A program made the position numbers and the translations under genes. From positions 1-38,596 of the forward strand of contig URBP01000004.1 of the NCBI GenBank assembly GCA_900546105.1: a DNA stretch of 38,596 nucleotides, written 5' to 3'. Below, piece by piece: positions 23,228-32,037 of this stretch. Numbering within the stretch: position 1 is the first letter of the stretch; every line of letters begins with the position of its first letter. Source of the DNA: an uncultured Collinsella sp. Its GTDB lineage: Bacteria > Actinomycetota > Coriobacteriia > Coriobacteriales > Coriobacteriaceae. The notes under the pieces are model-generated. The model was not told the DNA's origin. It made no database searches and saw only the letters and a program-made list of their open reading frames with translations.

Positions 23228-25444
23228 TTAGCCGACCGTATCGTCAGGCGTGGGCGAGGGGTCGGGAGTGGGCGTAGGCGTAGGCGTGCCGCCATCGCCG
23301 CCGGTCGAGCCACCAGTGGAGCCGCCCGTCGAGCCACCAGTGGAGCCGCCCGTCGAGCCACCGGTCGTACCGGTGCCGCCGGTGGTGTCGCCGCCCGTGG
23401 TCTCGGTGGTCGTGGTCGTCGTGGTAGTTGTTGTGGTGGTTTCCTCTTCCTCTTCGTCCTCGTCCTTGTCGTCGTTCTCCGACTTCTTGGTGTTGTTGGT
23501 GCCGTAGAACTTCCAGACGCTGTTGTTCTTGTAGGTGGGCGCCGTTCCGGTCGCAAACTCCTCGCGCTCGGTACCGGTCAGAACGGTGTTCATAAACCGC
23601 TTAAAGACAGGCAGGTTGGTGCTGTCGCCCAGCAGGTCCGTGCCGTACTTTTGGATGGGGATCTCGCCCGCGGAATAGCCGGTCCACAGGGCGCACGCCA
23701 GCTGCGGGGTATAGCCGCAGAACCAAAGGTTGGTGGTGTTGTCGGTGGTGCCCGTCTTGCCGGCATAGGGCTGGTTGACACTCAGGGCGCCGGCAGCACC
23801 CGTACCGCTGCCCTTCATGACGCCGGACAGAACATCGGTGACCGCGGCGGCCTCGCCCTCGGTAAGCACCTGTGAGGGATTGTCGGTGTGCTGGTACAGC
23901 ACCGAACCGGTACGAGAATCAATCTCGGTGATGGCGATCGGCTGGCGATAGTAGCCGCCGTTGGCAAACGTCGCGTAGGCGGCGGCCATCTCGAGTGGCG
24001 AGATCGAGCCGGTGCCGAGCGTCATGACGGGAACGTCCTCGATGTTGTCCTTGGCGGGGTCGATGCCGAGCTTTTTGACGAGCGAGATGATCTTGCTGTT
24101 GCCGACGGCTTCCGCCACCTGGATGTAGCCGGTGTTGGAGGAGTATGCCGTCGCCTGCTTAAGCGTGATGTTGCCGTAGCTCTGGTTGGCGTAATTTTGG
24201 ACCTCGGTCGTGGTGCCCTTGGCCTTGAGCGGCGAGTTGCAGTTGAGGGTGACGTTGGGGTTCATGCCGTTTTGGATGGCAGTTGCCAGCGTAAAGGCCT
24301 TAAAGGTGGAGCCGACGGGACGCTTGGCCGTGGCATGGTTTACGTGGTTCTCGTCGGCGTTGTAGTCGTAGCCGCCCACCATGCACTTGATGTAGCCGGT
24401 CTTGGGGTCGACGACGACCATGCCCATGTCCAGGCCGTCAAGCGAGAGCGTGTCGAGCTGCTCGCGGACGGCATTCTCTGCCACCTGCTGCATCGTGGGG
24501 TCGATGGTGGTCTTGACGGTCAGGCCGCCCTTAAAGAGCACGTCGGTCGAGAACTCCTGCTCCAGCAGCTGCTTGACGTAGGAGACAAAGTAGGGCTGCG
24601 AGTATACGTCGACGCCGCTGCCCGAGATTTCGGTCACATTGAGGGTGATGGGCTCGGCCTGTGCGGCATCGTGCTCCTCCTGGGTGATGTGGCCCAGGCG
24701 CAGCATGTTGTCGAGAACCTTGTTGCGGCGAGACAGTGCCAGATCGGGATTGACCGTGGGGTCGTACTGCGAAGGCGAGTTGGGAAGGCCGATGAGTAGC
24801 GCGGCCTCGCTCAGGGTGAGGTCGGCGGCGCTCTTGGACAGATAGGTCTCGGCTGCGGCCTCGATGCCGTAGGCGCCGTGGCCGTAATAGATGGTGTTGA
24901 GGTACATCATGAGGATCTCGTCTTTGGAGTACATGTCCTCCATCTTGATGGCGATGTAGGCCTCGCGCACCTTACGCTCAATGGTCGAGTCGAATTGCTC
25001 CTCCTGCAGGATGGTGTTGCGCACAAGCTGCTGGGTGATCGTCGAGGCGCCTTCGTGCCCGCCGCCGAGGGTTGCCACCGCAGCACGCGCGATACCCCAC
25101 AGGTCGATACCGCCGTGCTCGTAGAAGCGCTCGTCCTCGACGTCAACGGTGCCCTGCAGCACGTAGGGGGAGACCTCGTCCTTGGTGATGGACTTGCGGT
25201 TTTGCGTGTAGAAGCTCGCGATCTTGTTGCCGTTACAGTCGACGATCTCGGTGGGCTCGCTCACCAGATACGCGTTGGCGTCGGTGTAGTCGGGCAGATC
25301 GGACAGCCAGCGGTTGACGTTACCGACCATGCCGATGCCAAACGCCACGCCCGCAATCAGCAGAAAGCCCAAAAACGAGAGCAGGATTATGGGCAGGGCG
25401 TGCGTCTTTGAACGGCTGTGTCCCTGTCGTTGGCGAGGACCCAT
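23228..25444 (-). CDS. Class A penicillin-binding protein (PBP1a-like)
   Basis: A 738-residue bifunctional cell-wall synthase. One N-terminal membrane helix is at about 17-40. The glycosyltransferase domain has EDERFYEHGGID (about 103) and GGHEGASTITQQLVRN. The transpeptidase has the catalytic serine in GSTFK (379-382), SSN (435-437) and KTGTT (563). The last ~90 residues are an acidic stretch, a run of twelve threonines, repeated STGG units and Pro-Thr repeats, probably a wall-spanning flexible tail. The ATG at 25444 has GGAGGT six bases upstream. It diverges from the U32 gene. Confidence 0.95.
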   Translation of the reverse strand: MGPRQRQGHSRSKTHALPIILLSFLGFLLIAGVAFGIGMVGNVNRWLSDLPDYTDANAYLVSEPTEIVDCNGNKIASFYTQNRKSITKDEVSPYVLQGTVDVEDERFYEHGGIDLWGIARAAVATLGGGHEGASTITQQLVRNTILQEEQFDSTIERKVREAYIAIKMEDMYSKDEILMMYLNTIYYGHGAYGIEAAAETYLSKSAADLTLSEAALLIGLPNSPSQYDPTVNPDLALSRRNKVLDNMLRLGHITQEEHDAAQAEPITLNVTEISGSGVDVYSQPYFVSYVKQLLEQEFSTDVLFKGGLTVKTTIDPTMQQVAENAVREQLDTLSLDGLDMGMVVVDPKTGYIKCMVGGYDYNADENHVNHATAKRPVGSTFKAFTLATAIQNGMNPNVTLNCNSPLKAKGTTTEVQNYANQSYGNITLKQATAYSSNTGYIQVAEAVGNSKIISLVKKLGIDPAKDNIEDVPVMTLGTGSISPLEMAAAYATFANGGYYRQPIAITEIDSRTGSVLYQHTDNPSQVLTEGEAAAVTDVLSGVMKGSGTGAAGALSVNQPYAGKTGTTDNTTNLWFCGYTPQLACALWTGYSAGEIPIQKYGTDLLGDSTNLPVFKRFMNTVLTGTEREEFATGTAPTYKNNSVWKFYGTNNTKKSENDDKDEDEEEEETTTTTTTTTTTTETTGGDTTGGTGTTGGSTGGSTGGSTGGSTGGSTGGDGGTPTPTPTPDPSPTPDDTVG

Positions 25445-25606
25445 ATATTGACCTCCAGGTATGTCGTGCCAGACGGTGGATGTGCCGTCGGGGCAGGATG
25501 GACATAAGTTATTACACGATAAACCAAACGGGGCGCGCGAGGCCTCGTGTATGCTGGAAGACGGCATTTTTCAGAGTGAATGCATACCTTGGTAAGGAGT
25601 TTGTCG

Positions 25607-27565
25607 ATGGCGATTCGGACGATGGGGCCGAGCGGACAATACGAGACTGGATTGGATGTTGTCAGTGCGGCGCTGCCCGAGCTGCTGGCGCCGGCGGGCG
25701 GACTCGACCAGATGCTTGCGGCCATCGCCGCGGGTGCCGATGCCATCTATGCGGGGTTGGGCGGCTTTAACGCCCGTGTGAGCGCCCATGGCTTTACGGA
25801 TAACGAGTTTGCGCGCGGCTGCGCCGTGGCGCATGCCCATGGCGTGCATGTGTACGTAACGCTCAACGTGTTCGTGTTTGACGATGAGTTGTCCGACGCG
25901 GTGGCGTTGGGAGCTCATGCACTGGAGCTGGGCGCCGATGCTCTGATTGTCGCCGATGCCGGGTTGGCCTGCGCGCTGCGCGCGGCGATTCCCGGGGTCG
26001 AGATTCACCTGTCCACGCAGGCGGGCGCTCATAGCGAGGGTGCCGTGCGGCTTGCCGCCGATGAACTGGGGGTCGAGCGCGTGACGACGGCACGCGAGCT
26101 GACGGTCGACGAGATTGCGGCGCTATGTGCCACGGGCGTGCCCATCGAGGTATTCTGCCACGGTGCGATTTGCATCGGCTATTCGGGGGCGTGCGAGTTC
26201 TCGGCCCTGCGGCGTGGGCGCTCGGCGATGCGCGGCGACTGCACGCAGCCGTGCCGTCTGGCGTACGACCTAGTGGACGAGGCAGGGCAGAGTGTTGTTG
26301 CCGTCGAGGGAGACCGCCTGCTTTGTCCGCGTGACTATCTGGGTATCGCGCACCTGCCCGAGCTTGTTGCCGCCGGCGTGGCATCGCTCAAGATCGAGGG
26401 ACGCATGAAGAATCCCGATTACGTATTCAACGTGGTGAGGGTGTGGCGTCGGGCACTCGATATGCTGTGCGACGGCGCGTGGGACTCCGGTGCCGTGGAA
26501 GAGCTTGAACGCGAGCTGGGAAGGTCGTTTAACCGTGGGTTTACCGATGCTTACCTGCGGGGTCGTTCGGGTGCCGAGCTCATGAGCTTTGAGCGCGCGA
26601 TCAACCAGGGCGTGCGCGTGGGGCGCTTGGTCGCTGTGGGCCACGAAGAGGTGACCGTTGAGCTCGATGCCGCCGTGGCGGCGGGTGACACGCTCGAGAT
26701 TCGGTTCTATCCGGGTGTCGACGCGCGTCCCGATGTGCCCAAGCGCTGGCCGCAGGTGCCCTGCCCGGTGGATGCCGCAGCGGGGAAGCGCGTCGTCGTG
26801 CATTGCAAGCGTAAGGTGGACGCGGGCTGCGAGGTCTATCTGATTCGCAGCGCCGGCGTGTTGGATCAGACGACGGCGGTGTTGGAGCGCATGCGGGCCG
26901 AGGCGGATGCGATTGCGCCCGTTGCGCGTGCCGTTGAGGTGCTGCCCTTTGAGGACGCTGCGGTGGATGGCGGCGCGTCGACGGAGTTGGTGGAGTGCAC
27001 GGCTCCCGCTCGCATGGTTTTTGCTTGGCAGCTGATGGATGCCGACCCGCGCGGAGAACTCGATTTGTCCGACGCCGCTGTGGTGCTTGACGAGGTGTGC
27101 CGCAGGGGTGACGCTGACCGGACCCGCTCACTGACACAGCGTGCCGGGCGCGTCGTCTGCCGCAACCTAGGACAGGTGGTGATCGCTCGCGAGCTGGGTG
27201 TGACGTTTGACGTGGCGGCGCCGGTGTTCTGCGCGAATCGGGCCACGCTTGCCTGGCTGCGCGAACTCGGTGCGGGGCGGGTGTACTTGCCGGCCGAGTT
27301 GCTCGGCAATGATGCGGAGCGTATTGCCGAACTGGCTGCTGAACCCGGCGTCTGGGGTCCGGTCGACGCCGATCGTCCCGAGCTTATGGTGTGCGAGCAC
27401 TGCCTGCTGACCGCCGAGGGCGTCTGCGCTACCGATGCGACGGGACAGGTCCGTTGCCGCGACTGCTTGCGTCGTCGGCAGGTACGCTATCTGGTCGAGC
27501 GTGACGGTACACGTCTGCCGGTCGCCGTTGACGCGTGCGGCAGGACGAGGATTTTCCTGTCGTAG
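25607..27565 (+). CDS. Peptidase U32 family protein (TrhP/RlhA-like)
   Basis: A 652-residue protein. The N-terminal U32 barrel has PELLAPAGGLDQMLAAIAAGADAIYAG (in parts) and the cysteine signature around 184-216 (FCHGAICIGYSGAC, then CTQPC), which in family members binds an iron-sulfur cluster. The middle resembles the DUF3656 region. Near the C-terminus CEHC and CRDC form a second four-cysteine site, probably zinc or iron-sulfur. Relatives carry out prephenate-dependent hydroxylation of tRNA uridine 34 or 23S rRNA. AAGGAG lies seven bases before the ATG at 25607; an ATG at 25580 lacks one. The exact substrate is not assignable. Confidence 0.88.
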   Translation: MAIRTMGPSGQYETGLDVVSAALPELLAPAGGLDQMLAAIAAGADAIYAGLGGFNARVSAHGFTDNEFARGCAVAHAHGVHVYVTLNVFVFDDELSDAVALGAHALELGADALIVADAGLACALRAAIPGVEIHLSTQAGAHSEGAVRLAADELGVERVTTARELTVDEIAALCATGVPIEVFCHGAICIGYSGACEFSALRRGRSAMRGDCTQPCRLAYDLVDEAGQSVVAVEGDRLLCPRDYLGIAHLPELVAAGVASLKIEGRMKNPDYVFNVVRVWRRALDMLCDGAWDSGAVEELERELGRSFNRGFTDAYLRGRSGAELMSFERAINQGVRVGRLVAVGHEEVTVELDAAVAAGDTLEIRFYPGVDARPDVPKRWPQVPCPVDAAAGKRVVVHCKRKVDAGCEVYLIRSAGVLDQTTAVLERMRAEADAIAPVARAVEVLPFEDAAVDGGASTELVECTAPARMVFAWQLMDADPRGELDLSDAAVVLDEVCRRGDADRTRSLTQRAGRVVCRNLGQVVIARELGVTFDVAAPVFCANRATLAWLRELGAGRVYLPAELLGNDAERIAELAAEPGVWGPVDADRPELMVCEHCLLTAEGVCATDATGQVRCRDCLRRRQVRYLVERDGTRLPVAVDACGRTRIFLS

Positions 27566-27661
27566 GTGCCGCGTCGCGTCAGTTTGTTATCATATGAGAG
27601 TTTATGGACTTCCAGCACCGCCGTATCCGGTGAGGGTGCTATAGCAAAAGGAGGATACCCA

Positions 27662-28873
27662 ATGCTGTCTGTTGACGAGCAAATGCGTATCATCACCTCG
27701 GGCGCTGCGAAGATCGTCCCCGAGGCCGACCTTCGTAAGAAGCTTGAGAAGGGCGAGCCCCTCAACATCAAGCTCGGCGTCGACCCCACCAGCCCCGACC
27801 TGCACCTGGGCCATGCCGTGCCGCTGCGCAAGATGCGCCAGTTCCAGGACCTGGGCCACAACGTCACCCTTATCATCGGCAACGGCACCGCGCTGATCGG
27901 CGACCCCTCGGGCAAGAACTCCACCCGCCCGCAGCTTTCGCAGGAGCAGATCGAGGCCAATGCCGAGACCTACGTGAGCCAGGCCATGAAGATCCTGGAC
28001 CCCGAGAAGACCACCATCGTGCACAACGGTGACTGGATTCTGTCGATGGATCTGGCCGGTCTGCTGCAGGTGTGCTCCAAGTTCACCGTTGCCCGCATCC
28101 TTGAGCGCGACGACTTTACCAAGCGCTACCAGTCTCAGACGCCGATCGCCCTGCACGAGTTCCTGTACCCCGTGATGCAGGCCTTCGACTCCGTTCAGAT
28201 TAAGGCCGACGTCGAGATGGGCGGCACCGACCAGCTCTTCAACCTACTCGCCGGCCGCGAGCTCATGGAGAAGATGGGCATGGAGCCGCAGATTGCGCTC
28301 ACCATGCCGCTGCTCGAGGGCACTGACGGCGTGCGCAAGATGTCCAAGTCCTATGGCAACTACATCGGTCTGACCGATGCTCCCAAGGATATGTTCGGCA
28401 AGACCATGTCCATCCCCGACGAGATGATCGGCAAGTACTATCGTCTGGCCAGCTCGCTCGCCCCGGCCGAGGTCGACAAGATCGATGCCGCCCTGGCCGA
28501 CGGTTCCGCCGACCCCTACGAGCTCAAGCGCGCTCTGGGTCGCGACCTGTGCGATACCTACCACGGCGCTGGCGCCGGCGACGAGGCCCAGGCCGAGTTC
28601 GACCGTGTGTTCAAGGAAGGCCAGCTTGCCGACTTCCCCGAGAAGCACGTTGAGCTGACTGTTAACGACGAGGGTCAGATCTACCTCGCTGGCCTGCTCA
28701 AGGACCTGGGCCTTTCGGCCAGCGCCGGTCAGGCCCGCCGCGACATCGACGGCGGCGGCGTCAAGATCAACGGCAAGGCTGTGGCTCCCAAGAGCTACAA
28801 CATCGACCCGAGCGCCCTCAAGCTGGGCGATACCCTCTCCGTGGGCAAGCGCAAGGGCTTTAAGTTGATTTAA
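27662..28873 (+). CDS. tyrS: Tyrosine-tRNA ligase
   Basis: A 403-residue class I synthetase. HLGH is at 48-51, KMSKS at 226-230, and an S4 RNA-binding domain forms the C-terminus (LGLSASAGQARRDIDGGGVK). It resembles the TyrZ-type enzymes. AAAAGGAGG lies seven bases before the ATG at 27662. The 96 bases upstream contain a weak stem (AGCACC with GGTGCT) but no recognisable T-box. A strong terminator follows. Confidence 0.95.
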   Translation: MLSVDEQMRIITSGAAKIVPEADLRKKLEKGEPLNIKLGVDPTSPDLHLGHAVPLRKMRQFQDLGHNVTLIIGNGTALIGDPSGKNSTRPQLSQEQIEANAETYVSQAMKILDPEKTTIVHNGDWILSMDLAGLLQVCSKFTVARILERDDFTKRYQSQTPIALHEFLYPVMQAFDSVQIKADVEMGGTDQLFNLLAGRELMEKMGMEPQIALTMPLLEGTDGVRKMSKSYGNYIGLTDAPKDMFGKTMSIPDEMIGKYYRLASSLAPAEVDKIDAALADGSADPYELKRALGRDLCDTYHGAGAGDEAQAEFDRVFKEGQLADFPEKHVELTVNDEGQIYLAGLLKDLGLSASAGQARRDIDGGGVKINGKAVAPKSYNIDPSALKLGDTLSVGKRKGFKLI

Positions 28874-28901
28874 CGAGCGAGTTGACCTTACAAGTTGCAA
28901 T

Positions 28902-28938
28902 AAGGCCGCAGCCGGGATTCCCGACTGCGGCCTTTTTT
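28902..28938 (+). terminator. Terminator after tyrS
   Basis: AAGGCCGCAG (28902-28911) pairs with CTGCGGCCTT (28925-28934), with an inner GGG/CCC pairing, followed by TTTT. Confidence 0.92.
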
Positions 28939-29023
28939 GGTTACGACGATCCCTTGGGGACGGAGGGATCATTTGGCGGTGCCGTTAAGCGGAAGGGGTG
29001 TTAGCGGGGCTTCCTTTTGGGCA

Positions 29024-29071
29024 TACAATGGCTATTGACTTGCTGCGGTGAAGGCCTGTCCGCTCCGCAGC
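29024..29071 (+). promoter_or_regulatory. Possible promoter and leader hairpin of the adenine deaminase gene
   Basis: TACAAT at 29024-29029 may be a -10 without a clear -35. Thirteen bases on, GCTGCGG (29042-29048) pairs with CCGCAGC (29065-29071) around 16 bases. The gap is too short and lacks the conserved core for a purine riboswitch. Confidence 0.3.
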
Positions 29072-29097
29072 TGTTTTCTACGGTTAAAGGAGTATGT

Positions 29098-30918
29098 ATG
29101 TCCGTTGAGGTCATGAGATCTGTGATCGATGCTGCCGAGGGGCGCGTGCCCGTCGACGCGCTGTTTACCAATGCGCAGATCGTCGACGTGTATGGTCAGC
29201 GTGTGGCGCCCGGCAGCGTTGCCGTCAAGGACGGTGTGATCGTCGGCGTGCTCTACGATGGTCGCGACGATGCCGCTGGCACCTACGAGGCAACTGAGGT
29301 CATCGACTGCCAGGGTCGCTATCTCGCTCCCGGTTTTATTGACGGGCATCTGCACATTGAGTCCTCGAACATCCGCCCCGCCGAGTATGCGCGCATGGCC
29401 GCGACGCGCGGTACTACCACCGCCATTGCCGACAGCCACGAGATTGCCAATGTTGCCGGTCTCGACGGCCTGCGCTTTATGATCGAGGATGGTCGTCGTG
29501 CGCCCATCTCCATCAAGTACATGATGCCTTCGTGCGTGCCCGCACTGCCCGACGAGCAGGCCGGTGCCGTTATTTCGGCTGCCGATATGCAGGCGTTTTT
29601 TGCCGAGCATCCGGGCGATGTCTTTGGTCTGGGCGAAATGATGAACCTGCCGGGCGTCTTTATGGCCGACCCCGAGACCTGTGCTCGCATCGATGCTGCC
29701 AACCAGACGCCGTCCAAGCAGGTTGACGGCCACGCGCCGCTCGTTGCCGGTAAGGACCTCAACGCCTATGCCGCAGCAGGTATTATCGCCGACCACGAGT
29801 CGACGATTCCCGAGGAGGCACTCGACAAGCTGTCCCGCGGCATGTATGTGATGCTGCGTGAGGGCACGTGCAGCCACGACCTGGCCAACCTGTCTCCGAT
29901 GCTGTTGGAGAATCCTTCCCGTGCCCGCCGCTGCTGCTTTGCGACCGACGACCGCGCTCCCTCCGATGCGCTTTCGACCGGTATGATCGACAATGCCTGC
30001 CGCGTGGCTATCGAGGCCGGTATCGACCCCGTGGTCGCCATCTCCATGGCGTCCCTTTCCACGGCTGAGGCATTTGGCCTGGACCACGGCTGTCGCGACC
30101 CGCATGAGCTGCGTGGCGCCATCGCCCCGGGCAAGCGTGCCGACCTGCTGGTACTCAACGACCTGACGTTTGCCACGGCTCCGCATCGCGTATATGCCGC
30201 CGGTGCCCTGGTGGCGCAGGACGGCACCTTTGTGGGCGAGATTGCACCCGAGATGGCCGAGGTTGCGGCCCTTGCCGATGAGCTGCGTGCTTCCGTTAAG
30301 CTGCCGAAGCTTTCGCTCGACGTGTTCGACTATGCCTTTAAGCCGGGCGAGGCCGTGATCGACGTGGTGCCGGGTAAGGCCATCACGGGTATGGCTCGCC
30401 CCGAGAACGCCGAGGGCCCGCGCCGCATTATGCTGATTGAGCGCCACGGCCGCGGCGTGTCACTGCAGGCCGAGGGCGCCGACGGCGATGGTCCTGCGGG
30501 CCTGGGTCTTGTTGGCAAGCACATCGGTCGCGGCTGGGTGCGCGGCTTTACCATCACGGGCGGCGCTATCGCCTCGACGATCGGCCACGACTCGCACAAC
30601 GTGTGCGTGGTGGGCGACAATGCGGCGGATATGATGGCTGCCGTTGAGGCCGTGGGCCAGGGCGGCCACGTGCTGGTGCGCAACGGCGAGGCCGTGGCGC
30701 GCATTCCGCTGGCGCTCGGTGGCCTTATGAGCGAAGGCACGGCCGAGGACGTGGCGGCGCAGCACGACGACTTTATGGTCAAGGCGCGCGCCATGGGTAT
30801 TGAGCCACCGCTCGACCCCATCATGGGCATCATCTTCCTGCCCCTGCCGGTGATCCCGACGCTCCGCATCCGCCCCGAGGGCATGTTCGACGTTACGACC
30901 TTCACCTACGCCGACTAG
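29098..30918 (+). CDS. ade: Adenine deaminase
   Basis: A 606-residue amidohydrolase. Metal ligands lie in GFIDGHLHIESS; ADSHEIANVAGL and FATDDRAPSDAL are further family motifs, and GVVG-like loops of the C-terminal domain (NVCVVGDNAADM) are present. It converts adenine to hypoxanthine and ammonia and so can feed purine catabolism. AAAGGAG lies five bases before the ATG at 29098; another ATG at 29094 is out of frame. Its stop codon lies inside the first copy of a dispersed repeat. Confidence 0.95.
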   Translation: MSVEVMRSVIDAAEGRVPVDALFTNAQIVDVYGQRVAPGSVAVKDGVIVGVLYDGRDDAAGTYEATEVIDCQGRYLAPGFIDGHLHIESSNIRPAEYARMAATRGTTTAIADSHEIANVAGLDGLRFMIEDGRRAPISIKYMMPSCVPALPDEQAGAVISAADMQAFFAEHPGDVFGLGEMMNLPGVFMADPETCARIDAANQTPSKQVDGHAPLVAGKDLNAYAAAGIIADHESTIPEEALDKLSRGMYVMLREGTCSHDLANLSPMLLENPSRARRCCFATDDRAPSDALSTGMIDNACRVAIEAGIDPVVAISMASLSTAEAFGLDHGCRDPHELRGAIAPGKRADLLVLNDLTFATAPHRVYAAGALVAQDGTFVGEIAPEMAEVAALADELRASVKLPKLSLDVFDYAFKPGEAVIDVVPGKAITGMARPENAEGPRRIMLIERHGRGVSLQAEGADGDGPAGLGLVGKHIGRGWVRGFTITGGAIASTIGHDSHNVCVVGDNAADMMAAVEAVGQGGHVLVRNGEAVARIPLALGGLMSEGTAEDVAAQHDDFMVKARAMGIEPPLDPIMGIIFLPLPVIPTLRIRPEGMFDVTTFTYAD

Positions 30919-30963
30919 TCATCGGGGACGTTCTTAAACGACTAGTCGTTGGGGACACTCTTT
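30913..30963 (+). repeat. Tandem GACTAGTC-GGGGAC repeat after ade
   Basis: GACTAGTCATCGGGGACGTT (30913 onward) recurs as GACTAGTCGTTGGGGACACT from 30940, so two units 27 bases apart. The first unit includes the ade stop codon. An inverted copy of the whole block lies at 31985-32036. Confidence 0.85.
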
Positions 30964-31057
30964 GGCGTGTCGCCTGACGCCGCGATTGTGGGACCTCTGG
31001 CATGTGTGAGCTATTTGCCAGGTCCTTGTAACGTTTACGCCCGCGGAGTCTTATTTG

Positions 31058-31119
31058 AGCTCCCTTTGGGTACGTTGGAATCGGATACACGTTCGATTCC
31101 AACAAGCCCGAAGGGAGCT
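31058..31119 (+). promoter_or_regulatory. Long leader hairpin that covers the ribosome site of the HAD gene
   Basis: AGCTCCCTT (31058-31066) pairs with AAGGGAGCT (31111-31119), GGG with CCC, and GTTGGAATCG (31074-31083) with CGATTCCAAC (31094-31103). TTTTC follows. The right arm contains AAGGGAG, the ribosome site for the ATG at 31125. The fold would block translation or terminate transcription, so it is a candidate attenuator or translational switch. Confidence 0.65.
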
Positions 31120-31124
31120 TTTCT

Positions 31125-31919
31125 ATGTTTAAACTGATTGCATCCGATATGGACGGCACACTGCTTGACGAAAACGGCCAGGTGCCTCCCGAGACTTACG
31201 AACTGATTTTGGCGCTACGCGAGCATGGCGTGCATTTCGCCGCATCGTCAGGTCGTCGCTACGATCGCCTGTGCGAGTTCTTTGCGCCCGTTCGCGACAA
31301 GATGGACTTTGTCGCCGCTAACGGCGCCCAGGTCTATGCCGACGGTAAGATGGTAGACCGTGAGGTGTATTCCCACCTGGCGATTCGAAGGCTTGCCCAA
31401 GCCGTCAGGACGTTTCCCAATCTGCATCTTGCGCTCTTTGACCGAACCAAGTCCTTCCTGCTCGATGACGAGTGCAAGTTCGTGCGTGAGGTCGATAAGG
31501 ACCTTCCCAATGCCGAGCGTATTTGGGAGCTGCCCGATCCCAGCGTAAATATCATCAAAGCGAGTATCTTTTGCGACGACAGTGCGGTTATGGACAGTGC
31601 GTACGTGCTACAGCGCGAACTTGGTCAGCTCTTTACTTTTGCGCCTTCGGGCAACGCGTGGATCGATGCCATGCAGCCTGGTGTGTCGAAGGCCTCGGGT
31701 ATCGCGCAGCTCGCGGAGCATTACGGCATTGGACGCGACGAGGTCATGGCGTTTGGCGACTCGATGAACGACTACGAGATCATTCGCTTTGTCGGCACGG
31801 GCTGCGCGATGGAAAACGCGCGCCCCGCGCTCAAGGCAGTGGCCGATCGCGTCGTAGGCTGCAACCGCGACCACGCCGTTCAGCAGGAGCTCCGTCGCGT
31901 GCTGGAGAGTCTCTCCTAA
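31125..31919 (+). CDS. Cof-type HAD-family phosphatase
   Basis: A 264-residue HAD hydrolase of subclass IIB. Motif I is SDMDGTL (nucleophile D8, D10), and the C-terminal metal motif is FGDSMNDYE. Relatives (Cof, YidA) dephosphorylate sugar phosphates, flavin mononucleotide or pyridoxal phosphate; the substrate cannot be read here. The ribosome site AAGGGAG lies within a long hairpin just upstream. The gene is bracketed by inverted GGGGAC repeats. Confidence 0.9.
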   Translation: MFKLIASDMDGTLLDENGQVPPETYELILALREHGVHFAASSGRRYDRLCEFFAPVRDKMDFVAANGAQVYADGKMVDREVYSHLAIRRLAQAVRTFPNLHLALFDRTKSFLLDDECKFVREVDKDLPNAERIWELPDPSVNIIKASIFCDDSAVMDSAYVLQRELGQLFTFAPSGNAWIDAMQPGVSKASGIAQLAEHYGIGRDEVMAFGDSMNDYEIIRFVGTGCAMENARPALKAVADRVVGCNRDHAVQQELRRVLESLS

Positions 31920-31921
31920 TC

Positions 31922-31950
31922 CGGCAGATGGGGACGTTCCTTTTCTGCCG
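31922..31950. repeat. Hairpin with GGGGACGTTCC loop after the HAD gene
   Basis: CGGCAGA (31922-31928) pairs with TCTGCCG (31944-31950); the loop carries GGGGACGTTCC. A further GGGGGACAGTCC follows at about 31957. There is no T-run right after, though TTTTT occurs at 31975. Probably a 3' end element of the same repeat family. Confidence 0.55.
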
Positions 31951-31984
31951 ACAGTGGGGGACAGTCCTTGCAGCTTTTTGCGAA

Positions 31985-32036
31985 GGGTGTCCCCAGCGAC
32001 TAGTCATTTAAGAACATCCCCAGTGACTGGCCAATG
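31985..32036 (-). repeat. Inverted copy of the GACTAGTC-GGGGAC block
   Basis: Read on the minus strand, this stretch gives CAGTCACTGGGGATGTTCTT, then AAATGACTAGTCGCTGGGGA and ACACCC. It aligns at roughly four in five positions with 30913-30963. It begins just past the stop codon of the minus-strand HAD gene, mirroring the position of the other copy after ade. Confidence 0.8.
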
Positions 32037-32037
32037 A

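Noticed and set aside
23302..23365. Tandem repeats resembling a CRISPR or satellite array
   Set aside because: They encode the in-frame STGG tail of the penicillin-binding protein.
27566..27661. T-box leader of tyrS
   Set aside because: The gap is short and no T-box consensus or specifier stem with terminator is present.
28939..29097. Purine riboswitch upstream of ade
   Set aside because: The conserved three-way-junction core is not found; only a small stem is seen.
30949..31137. 62-codon frame between ade and the HAD gene
   Set aside because: It consists of repeat and hairpin sequence and overlaps the start of the HAD gene.
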